DNA of 64,000 nt from Cycas panzhihuaensis (GCA_023213395.1 CM041465.1:175901741-175965740), one strand, 5' to 3'. Positions 1-13,788 are shown, numbered from the stretch's first letter. Made by a program: numbers and translations. The notes: generated by a model not told the origin, from the letters alone.

Positions 1-1601
1 CTTGAACACTTGGTTGGATATACCCTTAACCATCATAAGTCAAAGTTTAAAAAATGTCTTGCCATGGGCTATCCTTACATGACCATAATATAAAAATCAC
101 TAGCCAAATTCTTACTTATAAATTTGGTTAAGGTATTAAGTAAATCATTGATTTATCACATGGTAACTAAAAATTATATAAGAGGCTAATACCTTGCCTG
201 GGGACTAAATAACTTAGGTTTCATATTAGAGAACATTATCTATGATCCACTAACTTCGCTCTTACACTGAATTAGGTATGAGAATGCCCTAATTATCTCC
301 TAAGTGGTTACTGTTCTATAAAGGGATATCACTTTACAATGTGACCTTTGATAGCTAACGTAATGATTGCATGGATTAATAATATATCAATAGTTAATGT
401 GATGCTTCATATCCATGCTTATCAAGATAGACCTCAAATCAATTAGCATAAGTTATACATCAATTAGCATAAGTTGTAAACCATATTTTCTATGATAATT
501 TGGCTAAGATATTAAACTTAAAAGCTAAAATTTATTGAAATAGTGTGTACTTATCGTGCATCATAACTAATTGAATCAAATTGATTATTAATGAAAATTA
601 GAAAGGACTGTCTACATATTATGGTATGTATTTTCTTTCATTTATGTATCTATTATTGTTATTTATTTTTTATTTTTTAATATGTTTAATCAATCTTAAA
701 GCAAGTACATATGATTAAAAACTATAGAAAAACAAATCAATTTTATATTCTTTTTTATCATAATCAATTATATTTCTAATTTAGAAAAACATATCACCAT
801 AAGTTTGTTTATCTTAAATGCCACATCACCTCTCAAAGAAATCATGGAATGTGAAATTCAAAGTAAGAAGCAATAGTTTTCTATGGCTAAAAAACCATTG
901 TAGTTTTTTATGATAAGCAACAAAATTGTACAACATCCACAAGTTCAAAGGGTCAAATATAAGCTTAGAAATGAGGGAAAGCATTTAACACTTTACATGA
1001 TGTCTCTTTGACCAATAGTGAGTACATGTAAAACCTTGTAAGATAGGCTTTGGACCTTGCCACCCGAACGTTATTCATGGCCAAAACTTTTCTCAAGTGA
1101 TAATAACACTTACAAAATCCAAGGATTTTATTGGATATTGATCCTTTCTCCCCTCATCCATATTCGTCATAGGTGGCCAATAAACAATTGAAATTCAATT
1201 GCATTTAGAATGCATTTCCACATAATCAAACTAAAACGAATGAACTCAAAAGAATGTTAAAGTGAGAATCACCCATCACTCTACGCATATTACCTCAACT
1301 ATATCTTTTATTATGAGACTTTTACAAAAAGAATTAGAATTTTTTTGGACGGTAGATGTTGATACGAATGATTTTACATTTTAAAATTATATTAAAATTT
1401 TGAACGGGTTGCCCAATTGTCTTAGGATCCTAATTCCAATAGCCATGCATGGCGGCCTCACTTGAACATACTTAAAAAAATATAATTCCATCAAATAACT
1501 ATCTAAAAAAGATTTTCCCAATTGTTATAAGAGGCATCGGCGAAGCTTTTGAACCATCTTGCCAAACTTGGAGCATATTGAATTTGTATTTTGAGAGCAC
1601 A
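1..1601. other. AT-rich flank downstream of the AHP gene, no gene seen
   Basis: I see no coding region, RNA gene or recognisable mobile-element domain here. The part next to the gene (about 1450-1601) must hold the 3' UTR and poly(A) site of the minus-strand AHP gene, but I could not pick out a convincing poly(A) signal. Confidence 0.5.
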
Positions 1602-2627
1602 TCACAGTGGTAATTCGGGAACAACCCCTCCTTTAGAAATAATCTGATTCTCGAGCTGCAAGAGAAATTAGAACATCGATAAGAATTTACCATTACTACA
1701 ACATTGTAGGCTAATTCAATTTAAGAATACACAGAAATCTATCATGGTAGGACGACATTCAACGCCTTCCCTTACCTCAAAAAGGGTCTCCAATTTTTCT
1801 TTAGAGTCGTGGAATACCTTGTGCAGCAGATGGCAACCCTCTTTGCATCTGCAAATAATTTGCAATACAATAATAAAATTTTCAATGTTATCCTTCAACT
1901 TTATATCAGTGGGTTTACCTTACTACGTTGGCATCCTCGCAGCTCTTCCTCAGATCAATGCAAACGTCCTTTACTCGACGGCATCCGACGCTGAATTATC
2001 CACAAAAAGAACCAAAAAGAAAAAAAAATTACTGTATCTCAGAGTTCTGCGTGCATGTGACCACAACCTTATCTCATGTACCATTAATGAACAGATGATC
2101 ATTTTGATACAAACATTTCGCGGATAATTTAATCGAGCGTACTAAATGTACATTTATTTAAGGCGGAATTAAATCGTTTTCGGTACCTCGAACTGCTGCC
2201 CTTGAACTGGTGCACCGTTCTATCCAAGCCCGCGAAATCGATCGGTTCCTTGGTTCTGCACACGTCCAATCGATAAATTAGCAGACTATAATCTTACAGA
2301 AAATATATTAATGAACAATAAGTGGGAAATGCATACATTGCATCTGAGATTTGTTGCAGAATGTTGTTTGAATCGTCGAAATACATTGTGACCACCTCTT
2401 TAACGAATTCTGGATTGCTCTCATCCTGCAACATGTACAGTTGTGCGAATTGCTCGTCCACGCAACCCTGCATCGATATATTAATACCAGAAATTCAATG
2501 ACATTATCGATTTGGAAATACAGAGAATGGCACGATTATTGTCTAATTATTCATTCCATGGGCCGACCTCGTCAAACAAGCAACCGACGTAATCGGAATG
2601 CTGTTTCTGGAGCTGAGCGACGTCCAT
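1602..2627 (-). CDS. AHP: Histidine-containing phosphotransfer protein (AHP/HPt), six exons, intact
   Basis: HPt proteins carry phosphate from hybrid histidine kinases (such as cytokinin receptors) to nuclear response regulators. Exons on the minus strand: 2627-2568, 2467-2337, 2255-2187, 1990-1919, 1848-1776 and 1655-1602. All five introns (100, 81, 196, 70 and 120 bp) have GT...AG ends. The exons total 459 bp, giving 152 residues plus TGA, within the usual AHP length of about 150-156. The start opens with MDVAQLQKQHSDY, as AHPs do. Exon 2 carries LQDESNPEFVKEVV. Exon 3 carries the phosphorylation motif VHQFKGSSS with the acceptor His at residue 79. Exon 4 begins SVGCRRVKDVC. Exon 5 carries the family block EGCHLLHKVF...KEKLETLFE. 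Exon 6 ends in LENQIISKGGVVPELPL. There are no stops or frameshifts, so it should be an authentic, phosphorylatable HPt. Identification rests on family motifs recalled from AHP1-5; which subfamily member it is cannot be said. Confidence 0.95.
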
Positions 2628-2905
2628 TGTAATTAGAAGTCTTCAACGCAGAGATCTAATTCAAAGCTTCTGATAACACAGATTGCTGTATTGAGGAGAG
2701 GTCAGCATTATTATATGTCCAGAGGATAGAGATCGCAGGGGCTGCTACTCGTGATAAGGTGAGTTGTAACCGGCGCGACCGGCCGTTACGGAGTCGTCGG
2801 GTGACCCCAAATTAGAAGGGCCGTGCGGATCGGCAGGTGTCTCTAGCGACCACAACGTTCGCGACAAGCAGAACCCTGACTCTGCGTATCGATCCGTCCA
2901 AATTG
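2628..2905 (-). promoter_or_regulatory. 5' UTR and GC-rich promoter island of the AHP gene
   Basis: Immediately upstream of the AHP start is a stretch (about 2755-2900) far richer in G, C and CpG than anything nearby, including a self-complementary GC block near 2773-2784. A TATA-like element (minus strand ATATAATA) lies near 2708-2716, about 80-90 bp upstream of the ATG, which would allow a 5' UTR of roughly 50-60 nt. The promoter role is inferred from position and composition; the transcription start is not shown by sequence alone. Confidence 0.45.
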
Positions 2906-3985
2906 CGTGACTAAATTTTACACGTAATTCTAATAATATAATTCATAAACTTTGGACACATATGTAACGGAATCGGATCTTCCTTAACCAAATAAAACTA
3001 AATTAAATGATAAAAGGTTATTTGTTGAAGATGAATGGTTCACGTATTATTGGACAAGCTATTCCTCATCAATAAGAAAGTGCATAGCTTTTTATGTCTT
3101 AAAAGACGCCAATCTATTGAGGAGAGGATCAACAGTTTTATAGAGTTAAAAAATGGCTAACAAATATCACAAAGGACAATTAGCCACGCCATGTGGTATT
3201 TTCATATGATGATTCATTATTATAAATAAAATGGTCAAATTACAATTTATAAATTATTTATGGTTAGTTATTATTAAGTTATTGAATACATCTTCCCACA
3301 TATTAATATATGATGTAATGAATGATTAAATTGCAATTATTATATTATGGCAATTAGAGGTACTTTTTATTGCAAAGGATATTTCAATTCATAATGGCAT
3401 TCACTTGTGTAAAAGTATTACAAAAGATATCATACTTTCATGTTTTCTTATTAATTTATGTTTCAAAAAGATTAAGATTAATTATTTTATTTTATTTTTT
3501 TGGCATTAAATTGGTCAAACTTAAAGCTTTCTAATGTTTTATATTTTTCTTTTATTGAGTTGCATTGAGAATAGTCTTAAAGAATTTTTTGATGGGATAG
3601 TAGCTAGAAGATGCTAGTTTGAAGTGTCAACCTTTTTTGTTTAAGGTAAAAATAAATATCATTAAATTATAAATTCAAATGTAGTATAAAATGCTAAAGA
3701 GCCCAAAGGTCAAGTGGACATACTTGCCCTATTTTTAAGTGTCAACTTATTAGACCTAATTATCCATCATGGATAATTAAATTGTATTATGGATATAGAA
3801 GCTTTACTAATATAAAAATTGTATGGAGCAAATAATTTACCCGTTGCACCCTTTGAGCAATTAATTTGCAATGTTTTATTGTATTGATATTTGAGTTTAT
3901 CTACTTGCATTACTTGTTAATTTTATGCACATTAAATATTAGATCCTACTAATTAATTTCATATATTTTACATATGTTATTCATA
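2906..3985. other. AT-rich spacer, no gene seen
   Basis: There is no recognisable gene. It may include the decayed remainder (integrase core and 3' end) of the gypsy element that begins at 3986, because the integrase reading frame fades out here, but I could not follow it. Confidence 0.4.
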
Positions 3986-6486
3986 TGACATACTTAAAAG
4001 GTCCTACAAAATCTAATTCCCATCATTCAAAATTTATTTAAGCTAAAGATGGTTGTAAGGGCATGAAATCATCTTCCAAAGGTCAACCCATTCTTTGATA
4101 AATATCACGTTTAGAAACATACTCGTTTATGCTTTTGAATAATTATGGCCACCATAATCCTGATAATAAAATCCTCCTAGCTATGGATTTGGGTCCAAGA
4201 TGACCACATGTAGTACCCTAATGAACTTTACTGATTATTGCTAGCACTTCTTCTAGCATTAGACATTGTCATAACACACATGATTTTTCCCAGCATGTAT
4301 AATAATCCTCTTATTAGTTGATAAGGTGCTACTTTTTTCATGAGTTCTCTACATTGTTATGAAGTCATATATGTAGGGAATGATCTTGTGCTTCAATATC
4401 ATGTTAGGTCATCATAACTCAATGGAGCTACTATCACTTGGAATAGTTTAGCGTGGGGAAAATCATCATAAACTCTATGAGGATCTTCTCTTATCTAAAT
4501 TCTAGATAAGTGATTAGCAGTTACATGCATGTAACCTAGTCAAACTACTACCTTAAAATTAAATTCCTGAAGTAATAATAACCATCAACTTATTCTTTCT
4601 TAAAAGATGGGTTTGTTGATCATATATAAATGGGCTTAATGGTCAACAAAAAATACAAAAGGATTTGCTAAGAAATAATGCCATTTTTTTTGCACGACAT
4701 AAATCATTCCTAATTCTTCTCTTTCAACTATTGAGTAATTCTTATCTGCTTTATTCAATCATTTATTGGTGTAGTAGATGGGTAAGTCAACCTTGTGACT
4801 ATCCTCTTAGGCTAGTATACATCCAATTGCTATATGTGATATGTTTATATGAATATGAAATTCTTTTATCTAGTTTGGGTGAACTAAAATTAGAGTTGTA
4901 ATAAGTCTATTTTTGAGATCTTTAAATATTATTTGTTGTTCATTCCCTTAAACAAAACTTATCCCTTTCTATAACAATTCTTTTAGGGGATGCATATTGT
5001 AAGCAAATCCCTCTCTAAACTAACAATTGTATTTGATATGTCTAAGGAAGAATCATACTCCTACAACATCTGATGGTGGGATCAAAATTATTATGACTTT
5101 AATTTTATCTGGATTTATTTTCAACCCATGAGCATAGATAATAGGTGCCAATAGCTTATCATATAGAACTAAAAATTAGCATTTTTTTGGATTTAGTGAT
5201 AGTTTTATTTTTTGACAAATTTCTAAATATTTTGTTAATAGTGGAAGATGATCTTTAATGTTACCATAAATGGACTAGCCATTTAAGAACATTGATTTTG
5301 ATGATAATTAATTAAATACATGCATAACAATTTGCTAAAATATAGTAAGGGCATTACAAAGTCTAAAATGCATTTAGTTGCATGTAAAAATTTCAGTCTG
5401 AGTGAAAAATATAATTTTTTAATTTATCATTTTCTACAATGCTTATCTAGTTATAGCCTAAAAAGCCATTTAAGAATGAGTATGCCTCATGTCGCGTAAC
5501 TTCTTCTAAGATGATGTTTATAAAAGGAATGGGAAATGGATCTTTCTAAGTTACTACATTTAATTTTTAAAAGTCAACACAAATGCATAATCTCTCATTT
5601 TTCTTAGAGACTACCATAATTAGCAAAACCAAATTGCTTTTCCTAATTTTTTTATCTACTTGTTCTCTGTATTTGGGATTCATTTGATAAGGTTGATGTT
5701 TTACTAGTTTTAACCTCAATATTAGTTCAATTCTATGTTCACATAATTCTCTTGGTATTCTCTTTAAATCTTTATATATTCAATCTAAGACATCCTTATA
5801 GTGCAAGAAGATCTTTATCACCATTACTATTAACATTGGATCCCAATTGTTACCCATTATTATTATTTGCTTGTCTTGTTCAGTGCTTAAATTTACTAGT
5901 TATTATGGTGCTTCATCATAGAAAATTTGATCCTTATTAAAATTATATGCAAGATTTTAAAGTAATATTTGATTTCCTTCAATGACTTCATAAAAATGGT
6001 TGGAGTATTCATGCTCGCAATCATATGTATCTCAGATCTAGTAAGTATTTATGTAGTCTAGTGGTTATATTTCAACTAAATAGCATGAAAATACTTTATA
6101 TTCTTGTTGTTGCCAATGAAACAACCCATTAATTAATTCTATTTCATCTTTAGAATATAAATCCAAAAATAAAACACCTTCAATTTGTTCACATATATTA
6201 TCATCATTAAATATTGTACTTAGAGGGTGTTGATGCTCTTTAGCACTTTTAATATATTTATCATCATTAGGATCACCAGTGCCCTCATCTCAAGATTTAT
6301 AATCTACTAATTCCTCACTTAGAGAATGATGATTTAAATTTATTAATTATTTTTTCTCTTTTTTATTAATCATAAATGTGTCGTGACCCTAATTTTGGAG
6401 TATGTATGTAGTACATAACTAAGGACATCCTAGAAGTGCATCATATGGTGGAGGTGTCTCATTGATCATATGAATAATGATAAAAT
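3986..6486 (-). pseudogene. Ty3/gypsy pol remnant (protease, RT, RNase H, integrase N-terminus)
   Basis: The minus strand, read through stops and frameshifts, gives gypsy domains in order. The protease end (near 6370-6460) reads PYDALLGCP followed by a DWG-like block. RT (about 5400-5650) shows VVSKKNERLCICVDF and HEAYSFLNGFLGYN. RNase H (about 4600-4690) shows HYFLANPFVFFVDH. The integrase zinc-finger region (about 4010-4330) contains GLWWP and ends in WELDFVGP, where the DDE core would begin. Downstream of that the frame is lost. Many stops replace Trp or Gln codons. It is one half of an element whose gag lies at 14101-16600, beyond the copia A insertion. It is non-functional. Confidence 0.8.
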
Positions 6487-6787
6487 TAAAAAGAGTGGAT
6501 CTACCATTCATCTCCATGCACTAAACACAAAGGTAAACATGGGAGGAGCAAGAGAGACTTGAGACAAAGAAAATAACTCTCATAATATGGGGAGGTAAGA
6601 ATGAGCCTCTTCTATTGAGATTTTACTTTTATATTGTGAGATGGAGCATTAGAGTTAGGTGAAATGAAATTACACATAATACACATGAAAGTGCATTTCA
6701 CTTAAGTGATCTAATTTAAAGTTCACTTAAGACCCTTTTTATAAATAATCAACTAATTTAATGATCTTGTGACATTAACACTTTTCA
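6487..6787 (-). repeat. copia A 3' LTR
   Basis: This is a direct repeat of 13803-14100. On the minus strand it begins TGAAAAGTGTTAATG and follows the polypurine tract. The terminal CA has changed to TA at the low-coordinate end. Confidence 0.85.
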
Positions 6788-7029
6788 ATCTCTCCCTTAA
6801 TGGTAGAAGGTCATTTCATCCCATTTTATTCTATCCTATGGGGTCTTCATTTAAGCCTCTTACAAAGCAAATTACTATGACACGTTTGTGGGAAACCCTC
6901 ATGGGGAAGAAAACCCACAAATTTTCTAATCTACTAACCTAGCTCAAGTGGCTCTTTAAATGAAGCCAAATAGCCAATCAGTACAATGAATTTTGTAGCT
7001 AAAATCTACTAAGTCTCCATATACCATTT

Positions 7030-7190
7030 GATCATCCCCAATGCCCTTTCGGGTTTTCATAGGTTTCGATTTTCCAAAATGATACAACCATTATCCTTTC
7101 ATGCCCACAAGGGGTTTTCATGAATGGGATAGAGAAAAGACTTACTCTTGTCCTTCTATGCCCACAAGGGGTTTTAACAAATGAGACAAA
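7030..7190 (-). repeat. Triple GAAAACCCC...GGGCAT motif in copia A 3' non-coding region
   Basis: Three related copies of a motif (minus strand: GAAAACCCCTTGTGGGCAT and variants) occur between the pol stop and the polypurine tract. The same triple arrangement is found in copia B at 25500-25645, so it is a conserved part of the family rather than chance. Confidence 0.65.
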
Positions 7191-7262
7191 GTATGATGAT
7201 CCTATTATCATCTCCTTCAATTAGTTGAAGATAGAGGCCCTGAGGCTGAATTACTTTTAGAA

Positions 7263-10200
7263 CTATTCAAACATCACCCTCTTTAGTGGTTTGGTGAAGA
7301 TATCGGCCACTTGATCTACTGTGGGGTAGTACTCCAGTTGAATTGTGCCATCATGAACTAGTTCTCTAATCCTGTGGACTTTCATACTTATATATTTGGT
7401 GTGATCATGAAAGACAAGATTTTTAGCCATCTAGATTGTAGATTGATTATCTACATATAAGCTAGTAGAACATGTTTGGGTGGCATTTAATGTATCCAAT
7501 AATTTTCTAAGCCATATCACCTTCTTGCTTGTCTCAGAAGCAGCAATATACTCAGCTTCGGCAGTTGAGTCTGTAACTATCTTCTGTTGTCTATATCTCC
7601 ATGATATTAGTGCTGTTCCAATAAATGTTACGTACCCAGACATAGATCTTCATGTGTCTTTATCTCTGGTAAAGTCTAAGTTTGTATATGCATAAAGTTT
7701 AAATTCTACATTGGGTTCATACAACAGACCATATTTGCTGGTCATCTTTAGGTACCTCAACACTTGTATTATAGCTTGCCAATAATTTTGCTTAGGCTTT
7801 GTCATAAATCTTACAAGAATGCTGATAGAGTGTATAATATCTGGCCTTGTATTGGTAGTATAGATGAGACTACCTACAAGTTACCTGTAGAGAGTTATGT
7901 CTGCCTCCCTAATGTCACCACCAACTCAGAGTTTAATAGTAGGCTCTATAGGTGTATCCACTAGTCGAGCACCTTCCAACTAAAACTTTGTCAGAAGATT
8001 GTTGATATATTTTTCTTGGGAGAGAAAGATTTTACCATTCTTTTAAGTTACTTCAATTCCCAAGTAATATTTCATCAACCCAAGATTAGACAATTCAAAT
8101 GTTTTAGCAAGGTTTTTCTTCAGCTAGCTGTTACCTGTTCACTATTCTCAGTTATTAGTGTTTCATCCACAAAGATTAAGAGGTAAGTGACTTTATCATT
8201 TTGGCGCTTGATAAATAATGTTGCATCAATATCTTGATAATCACAAACCTCATATCCAAGTTGCCTCATTCTTTCAGACAACTTGGTAAACCAAGCACGA
8301 GGGGCTTGTTTTAGACCGTATAAGGACTTTTTGAGCCTGCAAACCTTATGCTCCTGACCGAAAATCTCGTATCCTTTTGGTTGAGCTATGTAAATTTCTT
8401 CTTTAAGATCCCCATTGAGAAATGTGGTCTTGACATCGAGTTGGTGGATTTTCCAACCCTATTGAGTAGCTAAGGCTATAAGAGTTTTGATTATAGGCCA
8501 CTTGGTTATAGGAGCAAAGATTTCAGTGTAATCGATGCCTTCCCTTTGTGTAAATCCTTTTGCTACCAACCTCGCCTTATATTTTTTTAGGGTGTCATCT
8601 AATCTGTACTTATTTTTAAACACCCATTTATTTTGAACTACCTTTCTTCCAAGTGATAGATCAATAAGCTTCCATGTACTGTTCTTGATAAGATATTGGT
8701 ACTTTTCATTCATGGCATTTCTCTAAGTTGTATGCTTTACATCTTCTTGGTACATTAGGGGCTCTTCATTAAGAGTAAGGTGTAGTTCTACTGGTTCAAG
8801 TTCAATAAAAATTGATTCATACATCCTTGATTTATGGACACTTCTAGTACTAGTTTTGCCTATATCATCTAGTTGCATATCCTTGTGTAGCTGGTAAGCT
8901 TCATGAAAACCTCGAATTAGGAACGAGGTTTTCATTTCCATTGCCTCTTGGTCTTCATTTTAATCCTGAAAAGGATCATGTAAAATGTTTGGCATGGAGG
9001 AAGTTGATGATGCTGGAGAAGATGGGCTAGCCACATATATTGGAGAAGATGATCCTTCTGCTATGGCTTTACCTTTGTCAACTTGGTTATTCACAAATGA
9101 TGGTGTTGGATGTATACACATTGGCTAGGAGTCATTACTTGTATCCTCTAAGGCTTTATTGTCAGATTCCAAGATTTTGAGAAACTATTGAGTATCTCTC
9201 TCATTAAATTTTAGAATCTAAACATCAAATTTAATAGCATCATTAGATTGGTATGAAGGCATCTTAGAGTCAAGTCTAAATAATTGATCTTCAGACTCCA
9301 TAAAGATAACATCTCTAGTGATGATGATTTTGCACTGTGAAGGTATGAAAACCTTATACCCCTTTTATCCATAGGGTATCTGACAAAGATGCCTTTGATG
9401 GCTCTATCTTGGAGTTTGTTTCTATGTTCCTATAGAATATGAGCATAACAAGTAGAGCTAAAATTTTTGAAGTAGGAGATAGAAGGGGTTTGTCCATACT
9501 ACATTTCATGTGGAGAGGGGCTGAGCTTAGAGGGACTAATAGTGTTGGTGCAGTACACAACAGTCTAGATAGCCTCAACTTAAAGATAGAGAGGGATATT
9601 CTTATGTACCATCATAGCACAAGCTATATTCATGATGGTCCTATTCATATGCTCAGCAACTCTATTTTGCTAGGGTGTATCTACAATAATGGTTCGATGT
9701 TTGATTCCATGTTGACGTAAGTATGATTCAAACTCATTGGATGTATACTCACCACCATTGTTAATCTTGAGTATTTTGATCTTGAATCCAGATTCATTTT
9801 CCATGCAAACCTTGAAAGCTTGAAACATAGAAAAAGCTTTATCTTTCTTTACAAGAAAAGCAACCTATACTTTCTTGGTAAAATCATCAGTGAAAATAAT
9901 ATAGTACCACTTCTATTTTAGAGAAGGGATAGGCATAGGACTACATATATCTGAGTGTATAAGCTGCAAAGTTTGGCTAGATTTTCACTGATTATAAGGA
10001 AAGGGTTGTCTTTGAGATTTGGCAATAATGCATGCTTCACATTTAAAGGGCCTAGAGGAGAGCCTAGGCAAACCAGGAAGAGTGACTTGTAGTTCTCTTA
10101 AATGATCAATTTTGATATAGCCCATATGAGCATGTTATAAGGCCACTTGGAACAACTTTTGAGGAGTCAAGGTTATGGTAAAAGTAGAGTCATCATCAAC

Positions 10201-11758
10201 ATAATTAGCTTCAGATGATGGTGAGCTAGTTAGACGAAAAAGTTTGCCATCAAGAATTCCAGTCATAACCACAGCATTTGAAGGAGGGTGAATGATACAA
10301 AGAGTTTGATTGTTTGCAGTTACACTTAGATCAAATCCATGAGAGATAAGGGTAGACAGTGAGAGCAGATTCTGCTTCAGAGTAGGAATATATAAAACAT
10401 TAATAAGTGTAAAATCTGGAAGGCTTGGGAGTTTCAGGCAAACAGTTCCAAGTCCTTCAAATGGCTGAGATGATTTGTCAGCCATGTGTACAACACCATG
10501 AACTTCAGAGTCAAAATCCTAAAAGAACTGATGATGACAAGTCATGTGTTGTGCTTCTCTAATATCCATGATCCACGATGAAGTATTTGAGGTGGCACTA
10601 TTTGCAACTTCAAGTGGTGAAGGAAAAAGTGAATAAGCATAGCCACAATGAGCCTCAATATACTTAGTGGATCTATCAACAACATTTAATGAAGTGGTCA
10701 TAATTCTTTGAAGGTTTTCATTAGCAAATTGTGTTCCACCAAAAGCATCTTCAAAAGAAGTATTATTAACATTATGTGCACCATGGCATTGTTGATAACT
10801 TGGTAGTTTGTTGGTGGTAGTTCTATAATTTTTGGTATAATGTCTTTTTCTATTACACCTTTGGCATACAATTGTTTGATTTCTAGTCCTATAAGAAGTA
10901 TTGGGCTAGTTGAATTGTCTCTAATTACTGGATCTAGGTCTAGGTTGATTATTTTGGCCTTAGCCTTGAGACTATTTTTTTTGGAGTTAAGGAGCCTGTT
11001 GACCAAGAGGACATTGTCATTGTTATCTATCTCTTCCTCTTCCATGAGAATTACCACCTCTACGAGAGTATTAACCTTGATTTTTGGTATAACAAAGATC
11101 TCCTTCCACTTTAAAAGCAACATCAATTGGATCTGATATAGTGGCAAAGTTGGTATCAAAGGTCTTATCAAATTCAATGAATTTATCATCAAGAGCCTCA
11201 AAGTTTCACTAGATTAAAGACTTCCCAATAGATTTTTGTAATCTGGGATATGGAGACATGACTAAATCAAGAAAGCCCATGTAATACATTGAGTTTTAAA
11301 ATCTTTATCAATGGCTTGTTTGATTGGACGAAGGAGATTGATTGTCTCACTTGCGTGTCCTTTTTACATTTTTATTTTGTTCATCTTCAGCACTAAGTGA
11401 ATAAATTCTAAGTCAAATTTAGTATTAAAGTTCTTCTTAAGAACTTTCTATACTGTATTATGTATAACTTTATCAATGAGATTATGTAAGGAATAATCAA
11501 TGATAAGTAGTATCCTTACACAGATGTTATCATCATCAAGTTCCCATTAGCATTTAGCTATAGATTCAGTGAGAGCAATTAAAGCACATCCTCTAAAAAC
11601 ATCTGAGGTAGTTGTAGATGCAATAGATGGTCTAGGTTGTAAGTGATCTCTCCACAGACCTTCATACTTTGTAGTATTTCTAACACCAGTAAACAACATG
11701 TCCTAATTTTCTTTTCTTTTTAGAATCAGTTCACATTTTGCTTAAAATGTGAAGATAT
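7263..11758 (-). pseudogene. copia A gag-pol polyprotein, degenerate
   Basis: Gag-protease-integrase-RT-RNase H order, typical of Ty1/copia. Gag starts at 11758, where ATG has become ATA, and carries a zinc knuckle (about 10800-10860: CQRCNRKRHYTKNY, last Cys now Tyr). The protease region near 10550-10590 reads WIMDIREAQHMT, without the usual D-S/T-G. Integrase traces span about 9300-10200. RT (8459-8713) shows NKWVFKNKYR and KARLVAKGFTQREGIDY. The RT catalytic block near 8160-8200 reads FVDE instead of FVDD. RNase H (7431-7643) shows DSTAEAEYIAASE and YVDNQS. The frame ends TKPLKRVMFE-stop at 7263. Many stops and frameshifts make it non-functional. It is collinear with copia B. Confidence 0.88.
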
Positions 11759-13788
11759 GGTATCTTTTGAGAATGGAAGAAATAAACAAGAGACTATAAA
11801 ATTGATGGTAATAAATGACTAATCACTATTTATAAATAGGAGATATAATAAGGTAATATAACATAAGGAAGAAGAAGTGAGAATGGTTGCTCAAAGATGA
11901 AGGGAGCAACTTAAAGAAAAGTCACCAATACTTGTGACAAATATTAAACTGACATAGCAGGAATATGAGAAGCACTATCATAAAATTGGCCACTAACACT
12001 TGTGGAAAATATTAACCTGACGCAGTAGGAATATGAGAAGCACTATAATTATGATTATACTATGGATCACTTTTTACAAATAAGTAAGTGATCAATATAC
12101 AAGATTATAGGCCAATGTAGAAGCTGACATCATTGGGTCTATATAACTTGAAACTCAAATATAGGATGGGTAATCAACCTAATAACCTCTAACTTATGTC
12201 CAATATGTAGTTGAGGTTGTTAAAGGGATGCCTAGGCTTTTAGTAAAATTAAGGTGGCCTTCACCTGTAATACTTATAATTATGCTTGGTGATGAAATGC
12301 AAGTCACAACGGAGCCTAGGTACTCCCAATCCTCACCCAGTTCACCAATGAGCAGTTATATACCTCCTCTAAAGAGTGGTACATACATACCCATGGTTAT
12401 GATAGATATTAGATCGAGTATATTTTAATCTTATATTAAAGTTTCAGTTTTCTCAGTTGGTTATCAGGATGATCCCTGATTGAGACATGATGATATAGCT
12501 AACCAAACCTCACCAATATTCTAGTTGAGTTTAGTCCCAACTTGAAACCTATACCTCCTTTATAGAATGGCATTATGTTAACCAAGGTATCTCAACCTTG
12601 GCAAGTGTATGAGCAAGCACAAGATGGCAGAAAATAGCATGCGTGATGTGTTCCTTTTAGCAAAAGTGAAAAGATTATCGAATTGCATCAAATGTAGATT
12701 TAACTGAAAATAGAATGCTGGCTTAGAGTACTTTTGGAGTGCTTACTCGAAGTGTCTTTAAAATGCTTATTTTGAGTGATTTTAGAGTGCTGAAAGGCAA
12801 TGCTAATAAGTGAGTGAGGACACTAGATATTACTCCAATCTAAGTGTTTTTTTCTCACTTTTACAATAGGCTTTTAAGCCTTATAAAAAGAAGGAAGAAT
12901 TTTTCTTCACTTTTTTTTTTTTGTTAATACAAAATAAAGTAGTCTTCACTAAATCAACAATAACTTTCTCCCACGATGATGAAATGGAGTTATAGTTTTT
13001 ATGCTACAAACTAGACTCAAAGCTTCATCTTTAGGAAATAGAATCAAGTCCAAGTGAGTTTTGGAAAGTTTTTGGCAACTTTGCAAAGTTAGAAGATTAT
13101 ATTTTTCTAGAATTCTTACTAAAAACAATTGCTATTAATTAAAATAGCAATAACTTCCTCATAAGACATCAAAATTAGGTGCTTATTTTTGTGATTGAAA
13201 GTAGACTCAGAGCCTCATCTTTGAAAATTAGAATCATGTTAATTGGAGATCTATAGAAGATTTTGCAGACCTGTGAATTTCAACAAGCAAAATTTATTTA
13301 TACAGAAATTTTAGCTTGCTAATATCTCATTAACACATGATACCATATGAAATTTCCATCATTTTTTTTATTATGATGATCCCAATATGAGATAGGTGAG
13401 AGAATACAATGATGCATATTTTAAATGGGTCAAAATTCTTTAAAAAAAATGGATAAAACCTCTCATTATAATCATTCTTTTAAATGCTAGAAAAATTTTA
13501 GTAGCATTTCCCCTTGTTAAATGGATAAAAAGAGGGGAAAGAAAAAGAAGACTGAGATAGCATGAATGACCACCAAAGGATTAGAATCATTGGGCCTTAC
13601 AACTCTTTGTATTGTGCTTCCAAACTTACAAAATATAAAGGAAAAGTAAACAATACAAAATATACTATCATAATAACTTGAAACTATTTCTAAATCTACT
13701 TTCACAATCTCCTTCATCACATGGATTGTAGGGGAGAAGGAAGTGATGGCTCCATTACAAGTGTAAATGAGGAATATGAAGGAAGTAA
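11759..13788 (-). other. copia A leader, about 2.0 kb, non-coding
   Basis: The long stretch between the PBS and gag has no supported gene. Its gag-proximal part (about 12180-12420) is clearly related to copia B 20480-20660 in the same orientation, so the long leader belongs to the family. Near 12950-13300 there are two related segments describing a loose internal repeat. Confidence 0.65.

Noticed and set aside
1744-2127. Plus-strand open frame of 127 codons overlapping the AHP gene
   Set aside because: It is antisense to AHP exons 4 and 5 and the introns between. It has no recognisable motif, whereas the minus strand gives a complete spliced HPt protein.
10840-11136. Plus-strand open frame of 98 codons
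   Set aside because: Antisense to the copia A gag region, whose zinc knuckle is on the minus strand.
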